From NCBI GenBank assembly GCA_002162925.1, contig MABC01000041.1, forward strand, positions 1-35,450: DNA of 35,450 nucleotides, in the 5' to 3' direction. The stretch's first letter is position 1. Each line of letters begins with the position of its first letter. Shown piece after piece: positions 24,842 through 33,228 of the stretch. The DNA is from Thalassotalea sp. 42_200_T64 (GTDB lineage Bacteria; Pseudomonadota; Gammaproteobacteria; Enterobacterales; Alteromonadaceae). The translations under genes and the position numbers were made by a program. Below the pieces are notes generated by a model, which worked only from the letters and a program-made list of their open reading frames with translations, was not told where the DNA came from and did not search any database.

Positions 24842-26212
24842 ATGTCATATAGTGAAATGTTTTCCCCAGAGTTATTAGCGAAATATAACGTTAGTGGTCC
24901 ACGATATACTTCATATCCAACCGCTTTAGAATTTAATGACAACTTCAGTGAAGCTGATTTAGTCACTGCAGTAAATAAATCTGCAACTAACGAACTATCA
25001 TTGTACGTTCATATCCCATTTTGCCACAGTCTTTGCTATTACTGTGGTTGTAATAAAATTATTACTCGCCAAACTTCCAAGTCGGATGAATATCTTAATT
25101 ATTTATTTAAAGAAATTGATGCCAGAGCATCACTGTTTAAAGATTATCAAGTTAAGCAATTACACTGGGGTGGCGGTACACCAACATTTTTAACGAAAGA
25201 TCAAATTACCCGATTAGTCACAAAGCTAAAGGCATCGTTCAATTTTACTGGCTCGGTAGAAATGAGCATCGAAGTAGATCCACGAAAAATAGACTTAGAC
25301 CTGGTGGATCATTTATTTGATGAAGGTTTTAATCGCCTTAGTATAGGCGTACAAGATACCGATTTAAAAGTACAAGAAGCGATTAACCGGGTGCAAAGCA
25401 CTGAGTTTATCACCGACTTGGTACATCGCGCCAAAGCGGTTGGTTTTAAATCAGTGAACCTGGACTTAATTTATGGATTGCCTCATCAAACGGTGGAAAC
25501 TTTCGCCAATACGATGAAAGCGGTAAAAATAATGGATCCGGATAGAATTTCGTTATTCAGTTACGCTCATATACCAAGCCGATTTGCTGCGCAACGAAAA
25601 ATCAAAGATGAGTGGATGCCTAATGCGGAGCAAAAATTTGCCTTGATGCAATTTGCCATTGAATCATTCATCGACCTTGGTTATGAATTTATCGGCATGG
25701 ATCATTTTGCCAAACCAGAGGATGAATTGGCCATTGCCCAACGTGAAGGCAAGTTACATCGTAACTTCCAGGGCTACACCACTCTTGGTGACTGCGATCT
25801 GCTGGCTCTAGGTGTGTCCTCAATTAGCGCCATTGGTCAAAGCTTTAGTCAAAATAGTAAAACTTTGAATGAATACTACGAAATGGTTGAAGCGAAAGGT
25901 AATGCCTTAGAAAAAGGCATAGTAACAACCACCGATGATGTGATCAGAGCTGCTGTGATTAAAGAGTTGATGTGTAATTTTAGCTTGCAAAAATCAGCCA
26001 TTGAACAGCAATTTGATATTAATTTTGATCAATATTTTGCTGACGATCTCGCGAGTTTAGCTACCTTTATTAAAGATGATTTGCTAGTTAACAACGAGAA
26101 AGAAATTGTCGTTGCAGCAAAGGGGCGCTTATTAATTCGTAATATTTGTATGTCGTTTGATGCTTATTTAAAAACAAAGTTGCATCAGCAACGCTTCTCA
26201 CGAGTGATCTAA
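24842..26212 (+). CDS. hemN: Oxygen-independent coproporphyrinogen III oxidase
   Basis: Radical-SAM enzyme that decarboxylates coproporphyrinogen III to protoporphyrinogen IX without oxygen. The product is 456 residues (E. coli HemN 457). The cluster cysteines are in CHSLCYYCGC (Cys61, Cys65, Cys68, with Cys70 next). NVSGPRYTSYPTA at the N-terminus, GGGTPTFL, EVDPRKID and the long C-terminal domain distinguish true HemN from the shorter HemW. AGAAAGG precedes the ATG. It is convergent with the DUF1285 gene, 10 bases apart. Confidence 0.96.
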   Translation: MSYSEMFSPELLAKYNVSGPRYTSYPTALEFNDNFSEADLVTAVNKSATNELSLYVHIPFCHSLCYYCGCNKIITRQTSKSDEYLNYLFKEIDARASLFKDYQVKQLHWGGGTPTFLTKDQITRLVTKLKASFNFTGSVEMSIEVDPRKIDLDLVDHLFDEGFNRLSIGVQDTDLKVQEAINRVQSTEFITDLVHRAKAVGFKSVNLDLIYGLPHQTVETFANTMKAVKIMDPDRISLFSYAHIPSRFAAQRKIKDEWMPNAEQKFALMQFAIESFIDLGYEFIGMDHFAKPEDELAIAQREGKLHRNFQGYTTLGDCDLLALGVSSISAIGQSFSQNSKTLNEYYEMVEAKGNALEKGIVTTTDDVIRAAVIKELMCNFSLQKSAIEQQFDINFDQYFADDLASLATFIKDDLLVNNEKEIVVAAKGRLLIRNICMSFDAYLKTKLHQQRFSRVI

Positions 26213-26222
26213 CAGGTTTTAC

Positions 26223-26759
26223 TTAATTAATATCCCCTAAACTAAACGTATGGCCGGCACTGTGAATGAGCAATTGTGGGCCATCTTCTTTTTCAACTAA
26301 ATCGGCGATCTCCGCCCATTGATAAAATACATTTCTATGTATTGCCGCAAATAAATTACGGCGTACATTGACTTGCAAATTACCCTGCGGATCAAAGCTT
26401 AAAGGATGTTGTTCATTGATGATCAGTTTATCACCTGTGTTGGTCGTTAATTCGATAGTTTTCGGCGTTAAGTCTGGCAGGTATTGCCAATGAGTAATGA
26501 TAAAAGGCTGGTCTTCGACATTAATTTTTAGTTTCTCCACCGGCGTCACTAAAAAGTAGCCATCCTGCTCCTTTTTAATCACCGTAGAAAAAAGTTTTAC
26601 CAGCCGTTCTCTGGCAATAACACTGCCATGATGAAACCAGCGACCGTCGGCTTTTATCGTTAAATCCATCTCTCCACAATAAGGAGGGTTCCATAATTCA
26701 ACCGGCGGAATAGCACCCTCTTGAGCGGATAGTTGCTTGCAGATGCTTTCTAATGACAT
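26223..26759 (-). CDS. DUF1285 domain-containing protein
   Basis: A 178-residue protein with the DUF1285 pattern: IPPVELWNPPYCGEMDLTIKADGRWFHHG near the N-terminus (about 17-45), IARERLVKLFSTVIKKE, GYFLVTPVEKLKI and VEDQPF. It has no signal peptide or membrane segment. The function of the family is unknown. It is convergent with hemN and downstream of the membrane diguanylate cyclase in the same direction, with a gap of 66 bases, so cotranscription is possible. Confidence 0.85.
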   Translation of the reverse strand: MSLESICKQLSAQEGAIPPVELWNPPYCGEMDLTIKADGRWFHHGSVIARERLVKLFSTVIKKEQDGYFLVTPVEKLKINVEDQPFIITHWQYLPDLTPKTIELTTNTGDKLIINEQHPLSFDPQGNLQVNVRRNLFAAIHRNVFYQWAEIADLVEKEDGPQLLIHSAGHTFSLGDIN

Positions 26760-26825
26760 TGGTACACTCGTTGTGGTGAGTTAACAAATATGTACTATAA
26801 CATTTTAGTGGCTACAGTAATGACG

Positions 26826-28637
26826 TTAAGCGGCGTAATTGGTGACTCTATTCTTGCCCTCGGCTTTTGAAATATACATAGCTTTGTCGGCTTTCTTTAT
26901 TACGGTATCTAAGGTGTCGCCATTTCCAACCTGAGCGATACCAATACTAACGGTGGTTGAAAACTCTAAATCATCAAATATTACTACACACTCTTCAATG
27001 GCTATTCTAAGCCGCTCGGCCAGATTGTAGGCATCACCTATGGTATTGTCATGACAGCCAATCATAAATTCTTCGCCGCCGATTCGACCACAAAAATCAC
27101 TGGCACGGATGATACTGCGGGTTAAATCACCAATTTCTTTTAGCATTTGATCGCCTGCCGGATGGCCATATTGATCATTAATCAATTTAAAATTATCAAT
27201 ATCAAAGGCAATAAAAGACAGCGGTTTATCCTGTCTATTGCTTTGTGCTACCGCCATGGTTGCTAAATTCATAAATGCACGACGATTTGGCAGATGGGTA
27301 AGCATGTCAGTACGAGCTTCAAATTCCGCTTGCTCTTTGGCGGCTTTTAATTTTTGATTTTGGTTTTTAACCTGCTCTTGTAAAGCATAAGCTTGCTCGT
27401 AAGCGACTGAAACTGTGTCTAAATCTTCGGTCGAGCCTTCTTCGTAATGAGCTTTAGCTTTTACGTACATCGCCCACATTAAACAAGTTAACTGTGCCAA
27501 CATTCCTATTGTCGGTAAAAATACCAAACCATAACTAGGACTAATCCAGCCCCAAGTTTGCAAATTTGTACTTAGTAAAATTATGAAGAATAATGTTTTT
27601 GCTAACACCATAGTGAGCATTTTCTTTTCACCTAAAACGCCACAATAAATGGCGGCAATTATGGCTACCGGAAAAATAAATATCGCCAGTTGTTGAATTT
27701 GCATCGCAAGTTCATGAAAGCCGATAATGGCAACAGGTAAGGCAATTAAGACTAAAGATAACGAGATATGCATCGCTTTATCGGCGATTAATGAATGGTA
27801 TGAAGCATTACTATAAACCCTGATAAATTGCACACCTGCAGCCATCATTACCACCATGGCTATGGTGCCAAGCGGATGAAAGCCCAGGTTTGGAATATAA
27901 AGGTTCAGTATTCCTGTGGTCAGCCCGAGTACAGGCAAAGAACTCAGGGCAAACAAGATATACCAAAGGAAAAACTTTTCTTTTAAGAATTTCCAAAAAA
28001 TAAAACTGAGAAACGAAGACAGTACAATAAAACTTACCACAAGACCAAAAATGAGGTGTTCAATATTTGCAGCCTCAGCGATTGTTGTGGTCGACCACAC
28101 CCTAAAAGAAGAGAACCTCGGGGTTGCGACATCACTGAACGTTTCGAGTAAAATCTCTTTGCTTTGATTTGGACCAAGTTCAAGCGGAAGAGCGACTCTG
28201 GGAAAGGCGATAGCACGACTGCCGCCACTTTCAAATAGTGCATTTTTAATGACTTGAAATTCTTCGCCGCTACTTTCCGTTCTTTGATATAAAACGACAG
28301 TCGAGGGTAAATGGTAGGGATACTCTAAATAAACAACAATTTTATTATTGTTTAAGTTTTTAATTTTGGTTTTAAGCCACACAGAACCGGCAAAATTACC
28401 TAACCAAGGGGGATTACTTTTGGTTTCTTGAAAACCTTCCTCTTTCAACCAGACTTGTTCCGCGATTAATTGTGATTGTTCATCAATTAGAAATGTTGTT
28501 TTGCCTTCTATAGTTTGACCATTTTCAGACCCATCTACTTCAATTTCAGGCAAACTATTTGCGCTATAACAAACGCCTGAAGTTAGGGTAAGTAGAATAA
28601 TAAATATAAATTTATATAGAGTAATGAACTGTTTCAT
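26826..28637 (-). CDS. 7TMR-DISM membrane diguanylate cyclase
   Basis: A 603-residue sensor enzyme making c-di-GMP. The signal peptide (about 1-25, FIFIILLTLTSGVCYS) is followed by a periplasmic 7TMR-DISMED2-like sensing domain (about 30-185) and a block of seven membrane helices (about 192-392). A coiled coil (YEQAYALQEQVKNQNQKLKAA) leads to a GGDEF domain. The active site is intact: GGEEF at 520-524 in CGRIGGEEFMIG, with inhibitory RxxD (RASD, 511-514) 5 residues before it. FDIDNFKLINDQYGHPAGD is the metal and base-binding region. There is no EAL domain. DISMED2 domains are thought to bind carbohydrates or related ligands, but the ligand here is unknown. Confidence 0.9.
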   Translation of the reverse strand: MKQFITLYKFIFIILLTLTSGVCYSANSLPEIEVDGSENGQTIEGKTTFLIDEQSQLIAEQVWLKEEGFQETKSNPPWLGNFAGSVWLKTKIKNLNNNKIVVYLEYPYHLPSTVVLYQRTESSGEEFQVIKNALFESGGSRAIAFPRVALPLELGPNQSKEILLETFSDVATPRFSSFRVWSTTTIAEAANIEHLIFGLVVSFIVLSSFLSFIFWKFLKEKFFLWYILFALSSLPVLGLTTGILNLYIPNLGFHPLGTIAMVVMMAAGVQFIRVYSNASYHSLIADKAMHISLSLVLIALPVAIIGFHELAMQIQQLAIFIFPVAIIAAIYCGVLGEKKMLTMVLAKTLFFIILLSTNLQTWGWISPSYGLVFLPTIGMLAQLTCLMWAMYVKAKAHYEEGSTEDLDTVSVAYEQAYALQEQVKNQNQKLKAAKEQAEFEARTDMLTHLPNRRAFMNLATMAVAQSNRQDKPLSFIAFDIDNFKLINDQYGHPAGDQMLKEIGDLTRSIIRASDFCGRIGGEEFMIGCHDNTIGDAYNLAERLRIAIEECVVIFDDLEFSTTVSIGIAQVGNGDTLDTVIKKADKAMYISKAEGKNRVTNYAA

Positions 28638-29009
28638 TTGGTTAATTTATTTTCTTATATTTGATTAGTTTTTTTTCTTATATAAATTAAATCTATCAGG
28701 TTTTTAAAAAAAAGGTAAATTAACGGTCAATAAAGTTGAATAAATCGAAATTTGTATCAAAAAAAGTTACTTAGTTTATATCGAGCGGTTAAAAACTTTT
28801 AGATTCGTGGGTTAGATCAAAAACGATTTTAATTTATTTTCATACTTAGATGATTTTTTACTCAGCTGAACGATGCTAATCACCTGTATATTGAATGAAA
28901 AAGTAAGACAATTTTTAAAAATGATAAAATATAGTAAGTTTGTATCTAGAATTACTTGAAAATTATCCTGTAACTAATATACAATCCGCGCACTGGTTCA
29001 AACCTAGCT
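28638..29009. other. AT-rich intergenic region between diguanylate cyclase and tRNA-His
   Basis: No ORF or RNA gene is supported. It is strongly AT-rich and should contain the promoter of the minus-strand diguanylate cyclase gene. One ATCCTGTA motif (28965-28972) recurs downstream of the tRNA. Confidence 0.5.
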
Positions 29010-29039
29010 TTGACACAGTGCACGCAACACCCGTATATA
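29010..29039 (+). promoter_or_regulatory. Promoter of tRNA-His
   Basis: Consensus TTGACA (29010-29015) with an 18-base spacer to TATATA (29034-29039) lies 22 bases before the tRNA. This is a good sigma-70 promoter. Confidence 0.65.
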
Positions 29040-29060
29040 ACGCCTGTTATGTATCTCAGT

Positions 29061-29137
29061 GGTGGCTATAGCTCAGTTGGTAGAGCCCCGGATTGTGATT
29101 CCGGTTGTCGAGGGTTCAAATCCCTTTAGCCACCCCA
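29061..29137 (+). tRNA. hisR: tRNA-His (GTG)
   Basis: A 77-base cloverleaf including the encoded CCA. The acceptor GGTGGCT pairs with AGCCACC. The D arm is GCTCAGTTGGTAGAGC. The anticodon loop TTGTGAT gives GTG, and the T arm contains GGTTCAAATCC. The extra 5' G (-1) typical of tRNA-His is encoded. It is nearly identical to E. coli hisR. An integrase-bearing region follows directly, so its 3' end may be an attachment site. Confidence 0.98.
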
Positions 29138-29544
29138 TTTTTCCCCTTTAAAATCAATCGTTTAAGTCTGAAACCTGTTGTGAGCTTTGTAACTCATAAA
29201 TTGATCCTGTGCATATCCTGTACGCATGTAAAACCAAGTAGATCCCATTCCTGTAAAGTGCCACTAACGGGCTGGTGAATGTGTGAGCATTGGCATGGGG
29301 TTATTGAGTTGGAGGGGTTGTGGGAGTTACGGTCTGGGTACGGTAGTTTAGGTGGGGGTATTCACTTAATTAGCTAATACTTACTGAATATAATTGAGTC
29401 AAGTTCATGGTATCAAATAAATATATAAATTTTATTTATAACTTTTTAACATTATGTAATATTGGTCTTAATAAAGAATATTTTTAGTGAGTGAACTTTA
29501 TTAATGTCAGCTCGCAATAAACGTATATTTAAAAGGGAGTATAA
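29138..29544. other. Intergenic region at the tRNA-His boundary of the island
   Basis: No gene is supported. It contains three ATCCTGT or TTCCTGT motifs (29204, 29215, 29248), a G-rich strand-biased segment (about 29269-29360), and an AT-rich stretch before the ATPase gene. It may hold the left attachment and recombination sites of an integrative element, as well as the promoter of the ATPase/HNH pair. Confidence 0.45.
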
Positions 29545-30786
29545 ATGTATTTTAGTAAACTGAAATTGAATCATTGGCAGCAATTTAAAAATATCGACCT
29601 AGATATTCACGATAGATTAACAATCATTACTGGTGCTAATGGTTGTGGGAAGACAACATTATTAAATGTTTTTGCAAAACATTCAGGGTGGCAAGCGCAA
29701 TCATTATCAACCCCTAAAAAAGATAAAAAAACAGGAATAATTAAGTTTATAACTAGATATTTTCATGGAGAGGATGAAGACAAAGGGAATAATATTGGTG
29801 AAATTATATATTCAAATAATGCCAAAGCTAGCTTATTAGTTAATGAGTCCAACGCTGCACAATATCAAATCCAAATCAACGGGCAACAAACTTTAAAGTC
29901 ATTTTATATTCCTTCACATCGACCCATTTTTAGATATCAAGCACTAGGAAATATCCCTACAGCAAAGAAGAATAAGCAAAATGCTTTTAATGAAGTTTCT
30001 AGTGCTAATAGTCAAAGATATTTTGGTAATGGAGGGCAGTCTTCTAGTTTTTTGATGAAAACAACTCTTATTGGATGGGCTATTAATGGATATGGAGTGA
30101 CAAATAATAACAAAACGATAATGCCGGAGGATCAGGAACAGATTGCTTTTTATGAGGGATTTCAAGATACATTAAGAAAAATACTACCAAAAACTCTTGG
30201 GTTCAAAGAGTTTGAAATTAGAAATATGGAAATTGTATTTATTTGTAATGATGGCAATGACGAATTTATACTAGAAACAGCATCTGGTGGGATTAGTGCG
30301 TTGATTGATATAGCATGGCAAATATACATGTATGCGTCTAAAGATAACCCCCATTATACAGTACTTATAGATGAGGTCGAAAATCATCTACATCCTATTA
30401 TGCAGCGGAGAATATTACCTGACTTACTTCGCGCATTCCCAACGGCAAGGTTTATTGTTTCAACACATAGCCCTCTTGTTGTCGGTTCCGTTAAAGAGTC
30501 AAGTATCTATGCCCTAACGTACAACGATAATCATAAAATAGAATCAAAAATATTAGATTTTTTAAATAATCCTAAAACAGCCAACGAAATCTTAGATGAA
30601 GTTCTTGGTGTATCTTTCACGATGCCTATTTGGGTCGAAGAAAAGTTAAATGAAGTGATAATTAGATATAGTCATAATACGTCACCGTCGAGCTTTAGTA
30701 GTTTAAGAAAAGAATTATCTGAACTCGGGCTTGATAGGATGTTTCCATACTCATTACAAAAGGTTATGGAGAACTATAATGATTAA
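29545..30786 (+). CDS. ptuA: AAA/ABC-type ATPase, Septu PtuA-like
   Basis: The 413-residue protein has Walker A GANGCGKT (30-37), an ABC-signature-like LETASGGIS (243-251), Walker B VLIDEVENHLHP (273-284) and the H-loop STHS (306-309), as in RecF/OLD-like AAA_15/AAA_21 ATPases. There is no nuclease domain in this protein. It overlaps by 8 bases an HNH gene of the PtuB/TIGR02646 type, the standard pair of the Septu anti-phage system, in which PtuA binds ATP and PtuB cuts nucleic acid. The ribosome binding site is GGGAG. There is no reverse transcriptase nearby, so it is not the retron-linked form within this window. Another ATPase/HNH defence family is possible. Confidence 0.65.
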   Translation: MYFSKLKLNHWQQFKNIDLDIHDRLTIITGANGCGKTTLLNVFAKHSGWQAQSLSTPKKDKKTGIIKFITRYFHGEDEDKGNNIGEIIYSNNAKASLLVNESNAAQYQIQINGQQTLKSFYIPSHRPIFRYQALGNIPTAKKNKQNAFNEVSSANSQRYFGNGGQSSSFLMKTTLIGWAINGYGVTNNNKTIMPEDQEQIAFYEGFQDTLRKILPKTLGFKEFEIRNMEIVFICNDGNDEFILETASGGISALIDIAWQIYMYASKDNPHYTVLIDEVENHLHPIMQRRILPDLLRAFPTARFIVSTHSPLVVGSVKESSIYALTYNDNHKIESKILDFLNNPKTANEILDEVLGVSFTMPIWVEEKLNEVIIRYSHNTSPSSFSSLRKELSELGLDRMFPYSLQKVMENYND

Positions 30787-31360
30787 AATACTGAGGCCCG
30801 AATGTCCTTATCCTGTAGCGTTACAAAATGGGAACTATAAACATCATTTAAACAAAGATGCGCTGAAAAAAGCTAACTTTGATAAGTGCATGTACTGTGA
30901 AAGCAAGATTTCACAGATTGATTTCGCACATATAGAGCATTTTAAACCTAAAGCGGAAAATAAATTTCCTGAATTAGAGTTCGTCTGGGATAATTTAGGT
31001 TATGCTTGCCCTAAGTGTAACAACGCTAAGTCTGATAAGTTTCACAATGATACACAGTATATTGACCCCTATAGTGAAAATCCAACCGACTATTTTTTTG
31101 CAGCAGGAGCTTTGTTATTAATAAAAAATGGCTCTGAACGTTCAGAAATTTCAATAAGAGATATTGAATTAAATCGTCCTGAACTATTGGAGAGGCGTCT
31201 AGATAAAATTACTGAAATACAAAAATCTATTAATGCGTGTTATCGAACAACCAACGAGGCCCTCAAGACGGCTGCGCTAAATGAACTAGAGTTGGAGTCA
31301 TCAACTGAAAAAGAATATTCTTTTTTTATTGCTGCCTTGCTTAAGGCTCATGCAGCTTAA
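30779..31360 (+). CDS. ptuB: HNH endonuclease, Septu PtuB-like
   Basis: A 193-residue protein from ATG 30779; the in-frame extension upstream to 30731 lies inside the ATPase gene and is rejected. Zinc-binding HNH features are CMYC (37-40), DFAHIEHFKPKAE (48-60), NLGYACPKCNNAKSDKF (72-88) and YIDPYSENP. The pattern matches the TIGR02646/PtuB class. The start overlaps the ATPase stop by 8 bases, so translation is probably coupled and stoichiometry fixed. It is expected to be the effector nuclease of the pair. The protein is complete and ends with a helical region. Confidence 0.65.
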   Translation: MIKILRPECPYPVALQNGNYKHHLNKDALKKANFDKCMYCESKISQIDFAHIEHFKPKAENKFPELEFVWDNLGYACPKCNNAKSDKFHNDTQYIDPYSENPTDYFFAAGALLLIKNGSERSEISIRDIELNRPELLERRLDKITEIQKSINACYRTTNEALKTAALNELELESSTEKEYSFFIAALLKAHAA

Positions 31361-31435
31361 CTAATATCAATTAGTTTTCTGAGAGTTATTTAATGTATTT
31401 ATTACATACCGTATTAATAAATAGCTTAAACATAT

Positions 31436-31469
31436 ATTAATTCCTTAGATTAACCTCTAGGGAATTAAT
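31436..31469 (+). promoter_or_regulatory. Inverted repeat enclosing the ribosome binding site of int
   Basis: ATTAATTCC (31436-31444) pairs perfectly with GGAATTAAT (31461-31469) around a 16-base loop. The right arm contains the AGGGA-like ribosome binding site (31459-31463) and ends 4 bases before the integrase ATG. It could be a translational shut-off hairpin or a protein operator. Confidence 0.55.
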
Positions 31470-31472
31470 ATC

Positions 31473-32663
31473 ATGACAACAACCACTTTAACCAAACGAT
31501 TTAAATTCACCGACAAAACCATCCGTTCAATCCCCAACAACCCTACCAACTCCAACTCAACAGACCTTGAACTCAGCGATACTCAAGTCATTGGCTTAAA
31601 GTGTTTGGTCGGTAAGACAGGCAACAAACGCTTCCTCTTTCGCTATACCTACCATGGCAAAAAACAAAGCATTGGTTTAGGCAGCTTTAATGATATCAAT
31701 GTTGTTACTGCCAGAAAGATAGCGCAAAAACATCGAGTATCGTTATCAGAAGGTACTAACCCTAAAGCTGAACGCGATACCAACTATCGGCTTTCTATCG
31801 ATGATTTCTTCAATCAACATTACTTACCGTACATTAGCAAACGCAAAAAGACGTGGAGTGATGATAGGTACAGATACCGGGTGATGATTTCACCTACTCT
31901 CGGACATATTCTTTATAAAGACTTATCTACGCTTGCAGTACAACAGTTACACCATAAGCTGTCAGAAACTGTCAATAAATTCGGCAATTTCTATGCTCCT
32001 GCAACATGTAATCAGGCGTTGATGATTTTAAAATCTATGACGAAAATTGCACTAGACCTAGGTGTGGTCGACGAAGATGTTTGTGTCCGAGTGAAGTTAT
32101 TTAAACTTAACAATGCCCGGACCAGATTTCTGAACGTCCATGAAGTGAAACGGCTGATAAAAGTGTGCCAGGAGTATTCGAACAAAACAATTTCTGGCTA
32201 TATTGCACTGCTGGCGTTAACTGGCCTCAGGTGTAGTGAAGTGTCGAACATTAAGCTGATTGATGTTGACACTAAACATCGTGTCATTCACATACCTATT
32301 ACTAAAAATGGTAAACCTAGAAGCATCTACTTAACTGATTTGATGCTGGCGTTTATCGCTCGTGTGCCACTGAAACTTGATAACCCGTACTTATTTGCTG
32401 GAAGGGCTAAAGGGAAACCGATAGGCTCAGCTCGTAAGACATTCATTAAGTTGCTTAAGCGTGCTCAGATTAACCTTGATGGTGTCTGTTTGCATACGTT
32501 AAGGCACTCTGTGGCGAGTAACTTAGTCAGTGCAGGTGTGTCATTACGTTTGGTGCAAGAACAGTTGGCGCATAAATCGATTATCAGTACACAACGCTAT
32601 GCCAAGTTAACGACTGAATCGATGCGGCAAACCAGTGAAACCTTATCGGATATGCTGAGTTAA
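31473..32663 (+). CDS. int: Tyrosine-type site-specific integrase
   Basis: A 396-residue phage/island integrase. The N-terminal arm-binding domain has the DUF4102-like pattern (ELSDTQVIGLKCLV, FLFRYTYHGKKQSIGLG). A SAM-like core-binding domain spans about 105-205. The catalytic domain has Arg253 (TGLRCSEV), Lys278 (ITKNGKPRSIYL), His341 and Arg344 (HTLRHSVAS), His367 (LAHKSI) and nucleophile Tyr376 (TQRYAKL). All are present, so it should be active. It resembles P4-like island integrases that use tRNA genes. The nearest tRNA is His, 2.3 kb upstream, with the ATPase/HNH pair between. A terminator follows. Confidence 0.92.
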   Translation: MTTTTLTKRFKFTDKTIRSIPNNPTNSNSTDLELSDTQVIGLKCLVGKTGNKRFLFRYTYHGKKQSIGLGSFNDINVVTARKIAQKHRVSLSEGTNPKAERDTNYRLSIDDFFNQHYLPYISKRKKTWSDDRYRYRVMISPTLGHILYKDLSTLAVQQLHHKLSETVNKFGNFYAPATCNQALMILKSMTKIALDLGVVDEDVCVRVKLFKLNNARTRFLNVHEVKRLIKVCQEYSNKTISGYIALLALTGLRCSEVSNIKLIDVDTKHRVIHIPITKNGKPRSIYLTDLMLAFIARVPLKLDNPYLFAGRAKGKPIGSARKTFIKLLKRAQINLDGVCLHTLRHSVASNLVSAGVSLRLVQEQLAHKSIISTQRYAKLTTESMRQTSETLSDMLS

Positions 32664-32696
32664 CTTAGCCGATAACAACAATTAGTAATTATAACC

Positions 32697-32728
32697 AAGG
32701 CCCACGTCTTCATTGATGTGGGCCTTTT
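32697..32728 (+). terminator. Rho-independent terminator after int
   Basis: AAGGCCCAC (32697-32705) pairs perfectly with GTGGGCCTT (32718-32726), and the T tract is TTTT. It separates int from the downstream small genes. Confidence 0.85.
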
Positions 32729-32747
32729 GCGTTTACGGAGATAAATA

Positions 32748-33098
32748 ATGCAATTAATAAACTACATACCTAACCAACGTAGATTGGCCTTGCCAAGAAG
32801 GGTGGCTAAGCAAGTCATACATAACTTGGTTGAGCCTTTCTTTAACCTCAAAGAGGCGAAAGCTTTTTACAAAGAATGCCCGACATCTATCGTGATTTTT
32901 AATCGAACCTGTAACACGGCCATCCCGGATGAATGGTTGAACGACATAACGACACACTTCATTAAACAAGCCATCGAAAACCCTGAGCATAAATATGACT
33001 TGGCTGATGAATACGAGATGATGCTGACCATTACTAGTGATGCAGGTAACGGTCTTTATGTCATTAAGCCCAAGGAGCTGAAAATAAGTTTTAAGTAA
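32748..33098 (+). CDS. Unrecognised island protein, 116 residues
   Basis: Starts at ATG 32748 behind ACGGAG. It is a soluble basic protein beginning MQLINYIPNQRRLALPRRVA and including NRTCNTAIPDEWLNDITTHF and a short acidic stretch DLADEYEMM. No membrane segment, signal peptide or familiar motif. It is first of three closely spaced genes after the int terminator, so it has its own promoter or depends on readthrough. Possibly a regulator or recombination accessory of the island; this is a guess. Confidence 0.6.
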   Translation: MQLINYIPNQRRLALPRRVAKQVIHNLVEPFFNLKEAKAFYKECPTSIVIFNRTCNTAIPDEWLNDITTHFIKQAIENPEHKYDLADEYEMMLTITSDAGNGLYVIKPKELKISFK

Positions 33099-33108
33099 GA
33101 GGAAATGT

Positions 33109-33213
33109 ATGAACCCGCAACAATTAATAACCATCATCTGTAATGCTGACTTGCCTTTACTCACAAGGTTACATGCAGAGCAGGTACTAAATAACATTCA
33201 ATATTACATTTAA
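33109..33213 (+). CDS. Small island protein, 34 residues
   Basis: ATG 33109 lies behind a strong AGAGGA ribosome binding site, 10 bases after the preceding stop. The product begins MNPQQLITIICNADLPLL and ends NNIQYYI. It ends 15 bases before the next gene. The tight spacing and good ribosome binding site argue that it is real. Function unknown. Confidence 0.55.
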   Translation: MNPQQLITIICNADLPLLTRLHAEQVLNNIQYYI

Positions 33214-33228
33214 GAAGGAGCCAATATC

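Noticed and set aside
29545..31360. Retron-linked PtuA/PtuB (Ec78-type) system
   Set aside because: No reverse transcriptase gene or msr/msd-like structure is visible next to the pair.
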